Shown in pieces: positions 6,437 to 12,664 of a DNA stretch of 12,664 nt. Origin of the DNA: Propionibacteriaceae bacterium (GTDB lineage: Bacteria > Actinomycetota > Actinomycetes > Propionibacteriales > Propionibacteriaceae). Both the position numbers and the translations under genes were made by a program. The stretch is from positions 1-12,664 of the forward strand of contig WRGV01000013.1 of NCBI GenBank assembly GCA_009787035.1, given 5' to 3'. The number at the start of each line of letters is the position of its first letter. The stretch's first letter is position 1. The notes under the pieces were generated by a model. It saw only the letters and a program-made list of their open reading frames with translations. It was not told where the DNA came from and made no database searches.

Positions 6437-7249
6437 GTGACGGCTGACATCGATCTCGACCTACCGATCGGCATCTTCGACTCCGGGTTCGGCGGGCTGA
6501 CGGTGGCCCGCACGATCGTCGACCTGCTGCCCCACGAGAACATCCTGTACCTGGGCGACACGGCCCGGGCGCCGTACGGGCCGCTCCCGATCGCGCAGGT
6601 GCGGCAGTACGCGCTGCAGTGCCTGGACTGGCTGGTGGCGCGCGGGGTGAAGTTCCTGGTCGTGGCCTGCAACACCGGGTCGAGCGCGGCGCTGCGCGAT
6701 GCCCGCGAGCGCTACGACGTGCCGATCGTCGAGGTGATCCTTCCCGCCGCGCGGCACGCGGCGGCGGTGACCCGCACCGGGCGCATCGGCGTCATCTGCA
6801 CGCAGGCCACGGCGACGTCGCGCAGCTACAACGACGCGCTGGCGGCCAGCCCCGTGACGCTCACGACGGCCGTGTGCCCCCGATTCGTCGAGCTGGTCGA
6901 GGCGGGCATCACCTCGGGTCCCGAGGTGATCGGCCTGGCGCAGGAGTACCTGGCGCCGCTGCGCGCGGCGGACATCGACACGCTGATCCTGGGCTGCACG
7001 CACTACCCGCTGCTGTCGGGGCCGATCAGCTACGTGATGGGCGAGGGCGTCGGTTTGGTGAGCAGTGCGGACGAGTGCGCGCGCTCGGTCTTCGCGGCGA
7101 TGACGCGGGCCCAGCTGCTGCGCCCGGACGGCCAGGCGTACGTGCGCCGGGCGTTTCGCACGACCGGGGATCCGGCGCGGTTCGAGGGGCTCGGACGACG
7201 GCTGATGGGCGGCTTCGTGCACCACGTCCACCAGGTGGACGTCGGCTGA
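6437..7249 (+). CDS. murI: Glutamate racemase
   Basis: Converts L-glutamate to D-glutamate for peptidoglycan precursors in the cytoplasm, without a cofactor, using two opposed cysteines. Both are present: Cys78 in VACNTGSS and Cys187 in GCTHYPLL, with His189 beside the second. The N-terminal [13 protein letters not shown] (residues 11-23) and [11 protein letters not shown] are classic family motifs. At 270 residues the length is normal. The usual CNTAS(A/S) is CNTGSS here, a small change next to the catalytic Cys. The GTG start is chosen because it precedes the first family motif by about ten residues and lies 7 bases after a TANNNT element. The gene ends one base before the stop of the convergent permease gene, so there is no room for a terminator between them. 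Confidence 0.97.
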   Translation: MTADIDLDLPIGIFDSGFGGLTVARTIVDLLPHENILYLGDTARAPYGPLPIAQVRQYALQCLDWLVARGVKFLVVACNTGSSAALRDARERYDVPIVEVILPAARHAAAVTRTGRIGVICTQATATSRSYNDALAASPVTLTTAVCPRFVELVEAGITSGPEVIGLAQEYLAPLRAADIDTLILGCTHYPLLSGPISYVMGEGVGLVSSADECARSVFAAMTRAQLLRPDGQAYVRRAFRTTGDPARFEGLGRRLMGGFVHHVHQVDVG

Positions 7250-7250
7250 G

Positions 7251-8699
7251 TCACCGCCAGATCTGGTAGCACGCGCTGGCGATGCCCAGCACGATCACGA
7301 TGACGAGGATGACGCGCTCGAACAGCACGAACACCGGTCGGCCCGGGGCGTGCTGTCGCCGGGCGATCACGTACAGCGGCACGCCGACCGCGTAGACCAG
7401 ACATGCGGTGGCCAGCAGCGCCAGGCCGGCCGCGTACATCAGCCACACGCCGTAGATCGACCCGATGACGCCCACCACGATGGCGGCACGCCGACCCGTC
7501 CGGGCCTTCTTTGGATATTCGGGCCCGGCGCCCAGCTTGACCAAAAACATCGTGGTCAGCAGATAACACGGCATGGCCATGACCGAGGTGATCGAGTACA
7601 TCAGCGTCCAGGCGTCCTCGGCGAAATGCGTGAGCACGAACGCCACCTGGATCACCGCCGCCGCGGCCAGCAGCGACACCCACGGCGTGCCGAAGCGGTT
7701 CTCGCGCGCGAAGACGATCGGGAACGACCCGCCGCGCGCCGCAGCCGCGGGCATCTCGCCGAGCAGCAGCATCCAGACCAGCCACGACGCCAGCACGGAG
7801 ATGAGCACGCCGACGTCCACGATCGTCGCGCTCCACGTGCCGAACCGCTCCAGCAGCACGCTGGCCATCGACGGGTTGGCCATCTCGGCGATCTGGCCCC
7901 GCGGGTACAGGCCGAGCGGCAGGGCGGAGGCCAGGATGTACAGCACCAGCACGGCCAGGAAGCTGATCAGCGTCGCCTGGCGCACCATGACCTGCGACAG
8001 CGCCCGGCGCGACACGACGACCGCCCCCTCGATGCCGATGAACACCCACAGCGTCACCAGCATCGTGTCCTTGACCTGGCCCGCCACCGCGCCGAAGCTG
8101 AAGGCCGCGGCGTCCGTCCCCCAGAAATCGTTGACGAACACGCCGATTTTGAACACCGCGGCGACCAACACGATGAACATCACGATCGGGATCAGCTTGC
8201 CGATGGTCGCGACCAGATTGACCAGGCTGGTGCGCCGGGGGCCGATCAGCGTGATCGCGAAGATCGCCCAGATGACCACCGAGCCGACCAGGATCGCCGG
8301 GATGTTGTTGCCGTCGTCGAACACCGGGAAGAAGAAGTGCAGCGTGCTCATCGTCAGCACCGCGTACGCGACGATCGCGAAGCAGTTGCAGATCCAGTAG
8401 CCCCACGCCACCAGGAACCCCACGAAACGCCCGAATCCGCTTTCAGCGTACGTGTACAGGCCGCTGGTCAGGTTGGGGCGCACGTCGGCCAGCACGCGGA
8501 ACGTGTTGACGATGAACCACATGCCCACGCCGGTGATGACCCAGGCGATCAGGATCGAACCCGCCGAGGCGCTGGAGGCCATGTCGTGGGGCAGTGAGAA
8601 GATGCCGCCGCCCACCATCGCGCTGACGATGATGCCGATGAGCCCGATGAGCCCGACCGCGGTGGACGCAGCCGTCGTGGACGTGGGTTTGGTGGGCAT
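7251..8699 (-). CDS. Basic amino acid / arginine-ornithine type antiporter, APC superfamily
   Basis: A 482-residue membrane protein with about 12 or more hydrophobic segments, of the basic amino acid/polyamine antiporter family (ArcD/LysI branch). The first helix carries the unwound substrate-binding motif VGGGIF (residues 29-34, followed by SLP), then the helix-2 region SILIAWVITGVGMW and the LTSGLYTYAESGFGRFVGF and WGYWICNCFAIVAYAVL segments typical of arginine-ornithine and lysine exchangers. It would exchange a basic amino acid for its decarboxylation or deimination product; the exact substrate is not determinable, and no arginine deiminase or decarboxylase gene lies beside it. The start at complement 8699 is chosen over an upstream in-frame start at 8735 because AGGAG (complement of 8706-8710) is 6 bases ahead. 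It is the only reverse-strand gene in the window, convergent with murI and divergent from rph. Confidence 0.88.
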   Translation of the reverse strand: MPTKPTSTTAASTAVGLIGLIGIIVSAMVGGGIFSLPHDMASSASAGSILIAWVITGVGMWFIVNTFRVLADVRPNLTSGLYTYAESGFGRFVGFLVAWGYWICNCFAIVAYAVLTMSTLHFFFPVFDDGNNIPAILVGSVVIWAIFAITLIGPRRTSLVNLVATIGKLIPIVMFIVLVAAVFKIGVFVNDFWGTDAAAFSFGAVAGQVKDTMLVTLWVFIGIEGAVVVSRRALSQVMVRQATLISFLAVLVLYILASALPLGLYPRGQIAEMANPSMASVLLERFGTWSATIVDVGVLISVLASWLVWMLLLGEMPAAAARGGSFPIVFARENRFGTPWVSLLAAAAVIQVAFVLTHFAEDAWTLMYSITSVMAMPCYLLTTMFLVKLGAGPEYPKKARTGRRAAIVVGVIGSIYGVWLMYAAGLALLATACLVYAVGVPLYVIARRQHAPGRPVFVLFERVILVIVIVLGIASACYQIWR

Positions 8700-8839
8700 G
8701 AGCGTCTCCTGAAGTTGCGACGGTGGGCGGGACAAGGGTAATGCACACCGCGCCTGGCTGCACAGGACCGTCCATCCTGCGGCACGCCGGACCAGCGATT
8801 CCCCGGCCAGGGTTCAGACGACGGGGTAAGGTCGTCGAT
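8700..8839. promoter_or_regulatory. Divergent intergenic region between the antiporter gene and rph
   Basis: A 140-base gap that must carry both promoters. On the reverse strand, AGGAG (8706-8710) is the antiporter ribosome site. TACCCT (complement of 8735-8740) fits TANNNT and would give a leader of about 30 bases, but no good -35 is seen. A perfect inverted repeat GGAC-C-GTCC lies at 8765-8773, inside a weaker CAGGA...TCCTG arrangement (8763-8779). It could be an operator, but short GC palindromes are common in this DNA. Confidence 0.4.
8827..8832 (+). promoter_or_regulatory. Candidate -10 element for a leaderless rph transcript
   Basis: TAAGGT fits TANNNT and ends 7 bases before ATG 8840, so the message would begin at or next to the start codon. 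The AAGG inside it could alternatively serve as a weak Shine-Dalgarno 8 bases from the ATG. No clear -35. Confidence 0.5.
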
Positions 8840-9565
8840 ATGGCTTCTTTGCGGGTCGATGGACGCGCGCTCGATGAGTTGCGCCCGGTCACGTTTCAGC
8901 GGGGGTGGCTCGACCACGCCGAGGGTTCCTGTCTTGTCGAGTGCGGACGAACGCGCGTGCTCGTCGCCGCCAGCGTCACCGAGGGGGTGCCGCGCTGGCG
9001 CAAGGGCTCCGGCCTGGGGTGGGTGACCAGCGAGTACGACATGCTGCCGCGGGCCACCAACACGCGCAGCGACCGCGATTCCCGCAGGGGACGCGTCAAC
9101 GGGCGCACGCAGGAGATCAGCCGCCTGATCGGGCGCAGCCTGCGGGCCATCATCGACTACAAGGCCCTGGGCGAGAACACGATCGTGATCGATGCCGACG
9201 TGCTGCAGGCCGACGGGGGTACGCGCACCGCGTCCATCACTGGCGCCTATATCGCCTTGTCGGACGCCGTGTCGTGGCTGCGGCAGCGGGGTGGCTTGCA
9301 GGGGGAGCCGTTGACCGATTCGCTGTCCGCGGTCAGCGTCGGCGTCGTCGGCGGCACCCCGATGCTCGACCTGTGCTACACGGAGGATTCGAGCGCCGAG
9401 GTGGACATGAACATCGTGCGCACCGGCTCCGGTGCGTTCATCGAGGTGCAGGGCACGGCGGAGGGCAAGCCCTTCGACCGCGCCGTCCTCGACCAACTGT
9501 TGGACCTGGGTGCGGCTGGCTGCACCCGACTCACCATGATGCAGAAGGAGGCGTTGGCCGCGTGA
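8840..9565 (+). CDS. rph: Ribonuclease PH (tRNA nucleotidyltransferase)
   Basis: A phosphorolytic 3'-5' exoribonuclease that trims tRNA 3' ends using inorganic phosphate and works as a ring hexamer. The 241 residues cover the full family length. The N-terminus [14 protein letters not shown] matches the conserved RxDGRxxDExRP opening. Further motifs are [14 protein letters not shown], the Arg-rich [18 protein letters not shown] (tRNA binding), and [19 protein letters not shown] with the phosphate-binding Thr128-Arg129. ATG 8840 is chosen because it gives the standard family N-terminus and follows a TANNNT element; the frame is open further upstream. Its stop overlaps the rdgB start (GTGA at 9562-9565). 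The rph-rdgB pair is a conserved actinobacterial arrangement (Rv1340-Rv1341 in Mycobacterium tuberculosis), joining RNA turnover to nucleotide-pool cleaning. Confidence 0.97.
   Translation: MASLRVDGRALDELRPVTFQRGWLDHAEGSCLVECGRTRVLVAASVTEGVPRWRKGSGLGWVTSEYDMLPRATNTRSDRDSRRGRVNGRTQEISRLIGRSLRAIIDYKALGENTIVIDADVLQADGGTRTASITGAYIALSDAVSWLRQRGGLQGEPLTDSLSAVSVGVVGGTPMLDLCYTEDSSAEVDMNIVRTGSGAFIEVQGTAEGKPFDRAVLDQLLDLGAAGCTRLTMMQKEALAA
9545..9551 (+). promoter_or_regulatory. Ribosome binding site of rdgB within the end of rph
   Basis: AAGGAGG, 10 bases before GTG 9562, encoded inside the last rph codons. It supports GTG 9562 as the rdgB start and translational coupling through the GTGA overlap. Confidence 0.8.
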
Positions 9566-10263
9566 ATCCCAAGGTGTTCCTGGCCACGAACAATGCGAAG
9601 AAACTCGCCGAGCTGCGCCGGATCCTGGCCGAGCAGCACATCGGCGCCGAGGTCGTCGGCATGGACGACATCGAGGCGTACCAGTCGCCGGTCGAGTCGG
9701 AGTGGACGTTCGAGGGCAACGCGCTGATCAAGGCCCGCGCCGGGCTGGAGCACACCGGATTGGTGACGCTCGCCGACGACTCGGGGCTCCAGATCGACGC
9801 GCTGGGCGGCATGCCGGGCGTGCGGTCGTCGCGCTGGGCCGGCCCCGAGCAGGAGGACGTGGCGAACCTGGAGCTCGTGCTGCGCCAGATCGACGACGTC
9901 GTGCCGGCGCGCCGCACGGCGCAGTTCGCCGCGGTGATGGCGCTGGTCACACCCGACGGCTTCCAGGCCACGGCGCAGGGCATCATGAAGGGCCGCATCG
10001 CACTGGCCCCGCGCGGTGCCCGCGGCTTCGGCTACGACCCGATCTTCGTGGCCGACGACCAGGTGGTCGCCGACGGCGCGCGGCCCCGCACCAACGCGGA
10101 GCTGCGTCCCGAGGAGAAGGACGCGATCAGCCACCGCTCCCGCGCGATCCGTGCGATCCTGCCGCAACTGTGCCAGGTGCTCGGCCTGCCCGAGCCCGAA
10201 CAGCGCCCGCTGCCGCCGTTCCCGGTCACCCAGCCCTGCCAGCGCGCGGCCGCGATCCTGTAG
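9562..10263 (+). CDS. rdgB: Non-canonical purine NTP pyrophosphatase (RdgB/HAM1 family)
   Basis: Hydrolyses dITP, ITP and XTP to the monophosphate and pyrophosphate, keeping deaminated purines out of DNA and RNA. The family signature is complete: [17 protein letters not shown] near the N-terminus (triphosphate-binding TNNxKK), [28 protein letters not shown] with the metal-binding acidic pair, [18 protein letters not shown] (base pocket) and [15 protein letters not shown]. At 233 residues it is a little longer than most members. The last ~25 residues ([18 protein letters not shown]...) are a Pro-rich tail past the end of the catalytic fold. The GTG start is set by the AAGGAGG upstream and by the GTGA overlap with rph. 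Its TAG stop is also the first half of the candidate -10 element in front of thyA. Confidence 0.96.
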   Translation: MNPKVFLATNNAKKLAELRRILAEQHIGAEVVGMDDIEAYQSPVESEWTFEGNALIKARAGLEHTGLVTLADDSGLQIDALGGMPGVRSSRWAGPEQEDVANLELVLRQIDDVVPARRTAQFAAVMALVTPDGFQATAQGIMKGRIALAPRGARGFGYDPIFVADDQVVADGARPRTNAELRPEEKDAISHRSRAIRAILPQLCQVLGLPEPEQRPLPPFPVTQPCQRAAAIL

Positions 10264-10266
10264 TCT
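10261..10266 (+). promoter_or_regulatory. Candidate -10 element upstream of thyA
   Basis: TAGTCT fits TANNNT; its TAG is the rdgB stop codon. It ends 8 bases before an out-of-frame ATG (10275) and 28 bases before the thyA ATG (10295). A transcript starting about 7 bases downstream would begin near 10274, giving a thyA leader of about 20 bases. GGGG at 10285-10288 serves as a partial Shine-Dalgarno. Confidence 0.45.
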
Positions 10267-10274
10267 TTCCAGCC

Positions 10275-10319
10275 ATGACGAAACGGGGCGCGGCATGCAG
10301 CAGTACCTGGATCTGTTGA
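10275..10319 (+). CDS. Possible 14-codon upstream ORF overlapping the thyA start
   Basis: ATG 10275 opens a 14-codon frame ([14 protein letters not shown], stop TGA 10317-10319) that runs out of frame across the thyA start at 10295. It would be the first codon of a message starting from TAGTCT (10261-10266), so a leaderless ribosome could translate it. It may equally be chance. No homology can be expected for so short a peptide. Confidence 0.25.
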   Translation: MTKRGAACSSTWIC

Positions 10320-11110
10320 CACATGTGATGCAGCATGGCGTGGCCAAGCCGGATCGCACCGGCACGGGCACGCGCAGCGTCTTCGGGTACCAGATGCGGT
10401 TCGATCTGGCGGCGGGCTTCCCGCTGCTGACGACCAAGAAGGTGCACACGCACAGCGTGTTCGGCGAGCTGCTGTGGTTCCTGCGCGGGGACACCAACGT
10501 TGCCTGGTTGCACGAGAACAGGGTGCACATCTGGGACGAGTGGGCCGATGAGTCGGGCGGTCTTGGCCCGATCTACGGCTATCAGTGGCGCAGCTGGCCC
10601 ACCCCGGACGGACGCCACGTCGACCAGATCAAGGGCGTCATCGACGCGATCCGGAACAACCCGCATTCGCGCCGCCACGTCGTGTCGGCCTGGAACGTCG
10701 GCCAGCTCGACCAGATGGCGCTGCCCCCGTGCCACGCGCTGTTCCAGTTCTACGTCACCCCGGCACAGGGGCCGGACGAGCCCGCAAAGCTGTCCTGCCA
10801 GCTGTATCAGCGCAGCGCCGACCTGTTCCTGGGCGTGCCGTTCAACATCGCCAGCTACGCGCTGCTGACGCATCTGGTGGCCCAGGTGACCGGCCTGGGC
10901 GTGGGCGAGTTCGTCCACACGTTCGGCGACGCGCACATCTACGACAACCACGTCGACCAGGTGCGCGAGCAGCTGTCCCGCACCCCGCGCCCGCTGCCCA
11001 CGCTGCGGCTGAACCCCGACGTCCACGAGATCGATGCGTTCACACTCGACGACATCGAGGTGCTCAATTACGACCCCTGGCCGGCCATCAAGGCGCCTAT
11101 CGCCGTCTGA
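10295..11110 (+). CDS. thyA: Thymidylate synthase
   Basis: Makes dTMP from dUMP with methylenetetrahydrofolate, releasing dihydrofolate. The 271 residues are close to the Escherichia coli enzyme (264). Conserved features are [19 protein letters not shown] (phosphate-binding Arg and loop, from residue 20), the catalytic Cys146 in [12 protein letters not shown] (same number as in E. coli), [23 protein letters not shown] (dUMP-binding Asp and Asn), [10 protein letters not shown], and the C-terminal IKAPIAV that closes the active site. There is no in-frame start between the rdgB stop and ATG 10295, so the start is secure. The ribosome site is weak (CGGGG, 10284-10288). folA follows after 22 bases and recycles the dihydrofolate made here. 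Confidence 0.98.
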   Translation: MQQYLDLLTHVMQHGVAKPDRTGTGTRSVFGYQMRFDLAAGFPLLTTKKVHTHSVFGELLWFLRGDTNVAWLHENRVHIWDEWADESGGLGPIYGYQWRSWPTPDGRHVDQIKGVIDAIRNNPHSRRHVVSAWNVGQLDQMALPPCHALFQFYVTPAQGPDEPAKLSCQLYQRSADLFLGVPFNIASYALLTHLVAQVTGLGVGEFVHTFGDAHIYDNHVDQVREQLSRTPRPLPTLRLNPDVHEIDAFTLDDIEVLNYDPWPAIKAPIAV

Positions 11111-11120
11111 TCCGGCCCGG

Positions 11121-11126
11121 TAGGCT
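11121..11126 (+). promoter_or_regulatory. Candidate -10 element for a leaderless folA transcript
   Basis: TAGGCT fits TANNNT and ends 6 bases before ATG 11133, in the 22-base gap after thyA. No Shine-Dalgarno lies at a usable distance in front of folA, which supports leaderless translation. No clear -35. Confidence 0.55.
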
Positions 11127-11132
11127 GGTCGC

Positions 11133-11684
11133 ATGCCCAGACTGACCGCGATCGCAGCCGTCGCCCGCAACGGGGTGATCGGCGACGGGGCGGGTCTGCT
11201 GTGGCATCTTCCGGCCGACTTCGCCCGGTTCAAGCGCGTGACCATGGGCGGCGTGCTGGTCATGGGGCGGCGCACGTTCGCCTCGCTGGGACGTCCGCTG
11301 CCCGGGCGCACCTCCATCGTCTTGACCCGCGACACCGCCTGGCAGCCCCCCGCCGGCGACGTCGTCATCGCGCACACCGTGTCCGCGGCGCTGGCCGAGC
11401 TGGCGCGCCGCCCCGGCCAGGCGTGGTGGTGCATCGGCGGGGGACAGGTCTACCGCGAGCTGTGGGATTACACGACCGACCTGGACATCACCGACGTGCA
11501 CGCCGAGCCAGTGGGGACGGTCGTCTTCCCCGTCATCGACCCGGCGCAGTGGCGGCACGTGCGCCGCGAACCCCAGGACGGCTTCGACTTCGTCGGCTAC
11601 GAGCGCCGCACCCCGGAGGCGGCCGCGGCGCTGGCCGCTGCGACGCGACCGCTCCAGGACGGATCGGATCCCGATGCGGCGTGA
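11133..11684 (+). CDS. folA: Dihydrofolate reductase
   Basis: Reduces dihydrofolate to tetrahydrofolate with NADPH; the trimethoprim target. At 183 residues it is slightly longer than the usual ~160. The N-terminal [20 protein letters not shown] matches the Met20-loop region, with the catalytic acid at Asp29 (E. coli Asp27) in [32 protein letters not shown] and [11 protein letters not shown] carry the NADPH-binding segments. The C-terminal ~22 residues ([23 protein letters not shown]) are a low-complexity tail beyond the fold, and the dinB start lies inside their coding sequence with an 11-base overlap. With thyA it forms the usual dTMP/folate pair (as in Mycobacterium tuberculosis Rv2764c-Rv2763c). 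Confidence 0.97.
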   Translation: MPRLTAIAAVARNGVIGDGAGLLWHLPADFARFKRVTMGGVLVMGRRTFASLGRPLPGRTSIVLTRDTAWQPPAGDVVIAHTVSAALAELARRPGQAWWCIGGGQVYRELWDYTTDLDITDVHAEPVGTVVFPVIDPAQWRHVRREPQDGFDFVGYERRTPEAAAALAAATRPLQDGSDPDAA

Positions 11685-12664
11685 GGCCAGCGTGCTGCAC
11701 CTGGATCTGGACGCGTTCTTCGCCTCGGTCGAGCAGCGAGACAAGCCGTCGTTGCGCGGCAAGCCCGTCATCGTCGGCGGTGTGGGCGGACGCGGCGTGG
11801 TCAGCACTGCCAGCTACGAGGCCCGCGTGTTCGGCGTCCATTCCGCGATGGCGATGGGCCAGGCCCGGCGGCTGGCCCCGCACGCGGCGGTGCTGGCGGG
11901 CCGGTTCGGGGCGTATCGCCAGTCGAGCCGCATCGTGATGGCGCTGCTGCGCGAGGTGTCGCCGGTGATCGAGCCGATGAGCGTGGACGAGGCGTACGTC
12001 GATCTGGCCGCGGGCGGCATCGACTGCTCCGACCTGGACGCGCTGGCCGATCTGGTCTCGCGGCTGCGGGCCGAGGTGCAGCGCCGGACCGAGGGGCTGA
12101 CGGCGTCCGTCGGCGTCGGAACGAGCAAGTTCATCGCCAAGGTCGGCAGCGAGGCCGCCAAGCCGGACGGGCAGATCCTGGTGCCGCCCGGTGGCGAGCT
12201 CGACCTGATCAGCCCGCTTCCGGCACGGGCGATCCCGGGCATCGGCCCGGCGACCATGGAGCGGCTGACGCGCCTGGGCATCCACACGGTGGCCGACCTG
12301 CAGCAGGCGAGCGAGCGCGAGTTGACGCACGAGCTCGGGCAGCTGGCCGGGTCCGGCCTGCACCGCCTGGCCTTCGCGCAGGACGACCGTCCGGTGCAGA
12401 CCGAGCGCGAGGCGAAGTCGATCTCGGTCGAGGACACGTTCGAGCGCGATCTGGTCGACCCCGCCGATCTGCGCCGCGTGATCGCGGCCGACGCGATCCA
12501 GGTCGCCCAGCACCTGGACAAGGCGGGCCTGTTCGCCCGCACGATCACGCTGAAGGTCCGTCTGGCCAACTTCGTGACGCACACCCGCTCGCGCACGCTG
12601 GAGGGCGCCACGGATCGACCGGTGCGGATCGCCGCGGTTGCCCGCCAGCTGCTCGACGGCCTCG
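11674..12664 (+). CDS. dinB: DNA polymerase IV (Y-family translesion polymerase), partial
   Basis: An error-prone polymerase for lesion bypass; 330 codons are visible and the gene runs off the window. [15 protein letters not shown] carries the first catalytic Asp (Asp11) and the steric-gate Phe16. The second catalytic site is in [10 protein letters not shown] (Asp105-Glu106). [14 protein letters not shown] and [20 protein letters not shown] are the nucleotide-binding finger and palm motifs. Thumb helix-hairpin-helix is at IPGIGP (residues 187-192), and the little-finger domain begins around [12 protein letters not shown]. The beta-clamp motif would be in the missing C-terminus. The start is ATG 11674, overlapping folA by 11 bases, with only a weak ribosome site; GTG 11692, with GAGG 5 bases ahead, is an alternative that would remove six residues but keep all motifs. 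Likely cotranscribed with folA. Confidence 0.95.
   Translation, partial: MRREASVLHLDLDAFFASVEQRDKPSLRGKPVIVGGVGGRGVVSTASYEARVFGVHSAMAMGQARRLAPHAAVLAGRFGAYRQSSRIVMALLREVSPVIEPMSVDEAYVDLAAGGIDCSDLDALADLVSRLRAEVQRRTEGLTASVGVGTSKFIAKVGSEAAKPDGQILVPPGGELDLISPLPARAIPGIGPATMERLTRLGIHTVADLQQASERELTHELGQLAGSGLHRLAFAQDDRPVQTEREAKSISVEDTFERDLVDPADLRRVIAADAIQVAQHLDKAGLFARTITLKVRLANFVTHTRSRTLEGATDRPVRIAAVARQLLDGL

Noticed and set aside
7350..8597. Long forward open frame opposite the antiporter
   Set aside because: His/Gln/Arg/Asp-rich low-complexity translation, the mirror of a membrane protein's hydrophobic codons; the reverse strand has the motifs and the ribosome site.
8700..8735. Longer antiporter reading from complement 8735
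   Set aside because: The reverse AGGAG at 8706-8710 would lie inside the coding region; ATG at complement 8699 sits six bases after it and matches family length.
1..12664. tRNA, rRNA, CRISPR, insertion sequence or prophage elements
   Set aside because: No tRNA-like cloverleaf, regularly spaced repeats, transposase motifs or long terminal inverted repeats were found by eye.

Overview
This is a GC-rich bacterial window (roughly two-thirds G+C, strong G/C preference at third codon positions). It looks like an actinobacterial chromosome. The murI / rph / rdgB neighbourhood, the thyA-folA pair, and several genes whose start codon sits 6-8 bases after a TANNNT -10 element (leaderless style) all point that way. 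I cannot place the genus with confidence.

Bases 1-6020 hold a carbohydrate uptake and degradation operon on the + strand. It contains the 3' end of an ABC solute-binding protein, two MalF/MalG-type permeases, a YesL/DUF624 membrane protein, a heparinase II/III-family polysaccharide lyase without a signal peptide, and a regulator with a DeoR-type DNA-binding head and a LacI-type sugar-sensing body. From the first permease onward the genes overlap or nearly touch. A strong GC hairpin lies between the binding-protein gene and the first permease gene, as expected for differential expression of malE-malF type operons. No ATPase subunit is visible, so the importer may share one encoded elsewhere. 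The likely job is import of an acidic (uronate-containing) oligosaccharide and its cytoplasmic eliminative cleavage; the actual substrate cannot be read from sequence.

Bases 6011-6426 are a decayed gene. It begins as a papain-like cysteine peptidase (oxyanion Gln and catalytic Cys in correct spacing) and then continues in two further reading frames. A 7-base near-perfect tandem duplication lies exactly at the first frame change.

Bases 6437-12664 are mostly housekeeping: murI (glutamate racemase), rph (RNase PH), rdgB (non-canonical purine NTP pyrophosphatase), thyA (thymidylate synthase), folA (dihydrofolate reductase) and the first 330 codons of dinB (DNA polymerase IV). A reverse-strand amino acid antiporter of the ArcD/LysI type is placed between murI and rph and ends one base from murI. 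The rdgB-thyA-folA-dinB run forms a nucleotide-pool quality, dTMP synthesis and lesion-bypass cluster. Candidate leaderless -10 elements precede murI, rph and folA, and one upstream of thyA would instead begin a message at a 14-codon overlapping upstream ORF. No tRNA, rRNA, CRISPR array, insertion sequence or prophage was seen. The most unusual items are the chimeric regulator, the 70-residue C-terminal extension of the first permease, the intercistronic hairpin, and the doubly frameshifted peptidase.
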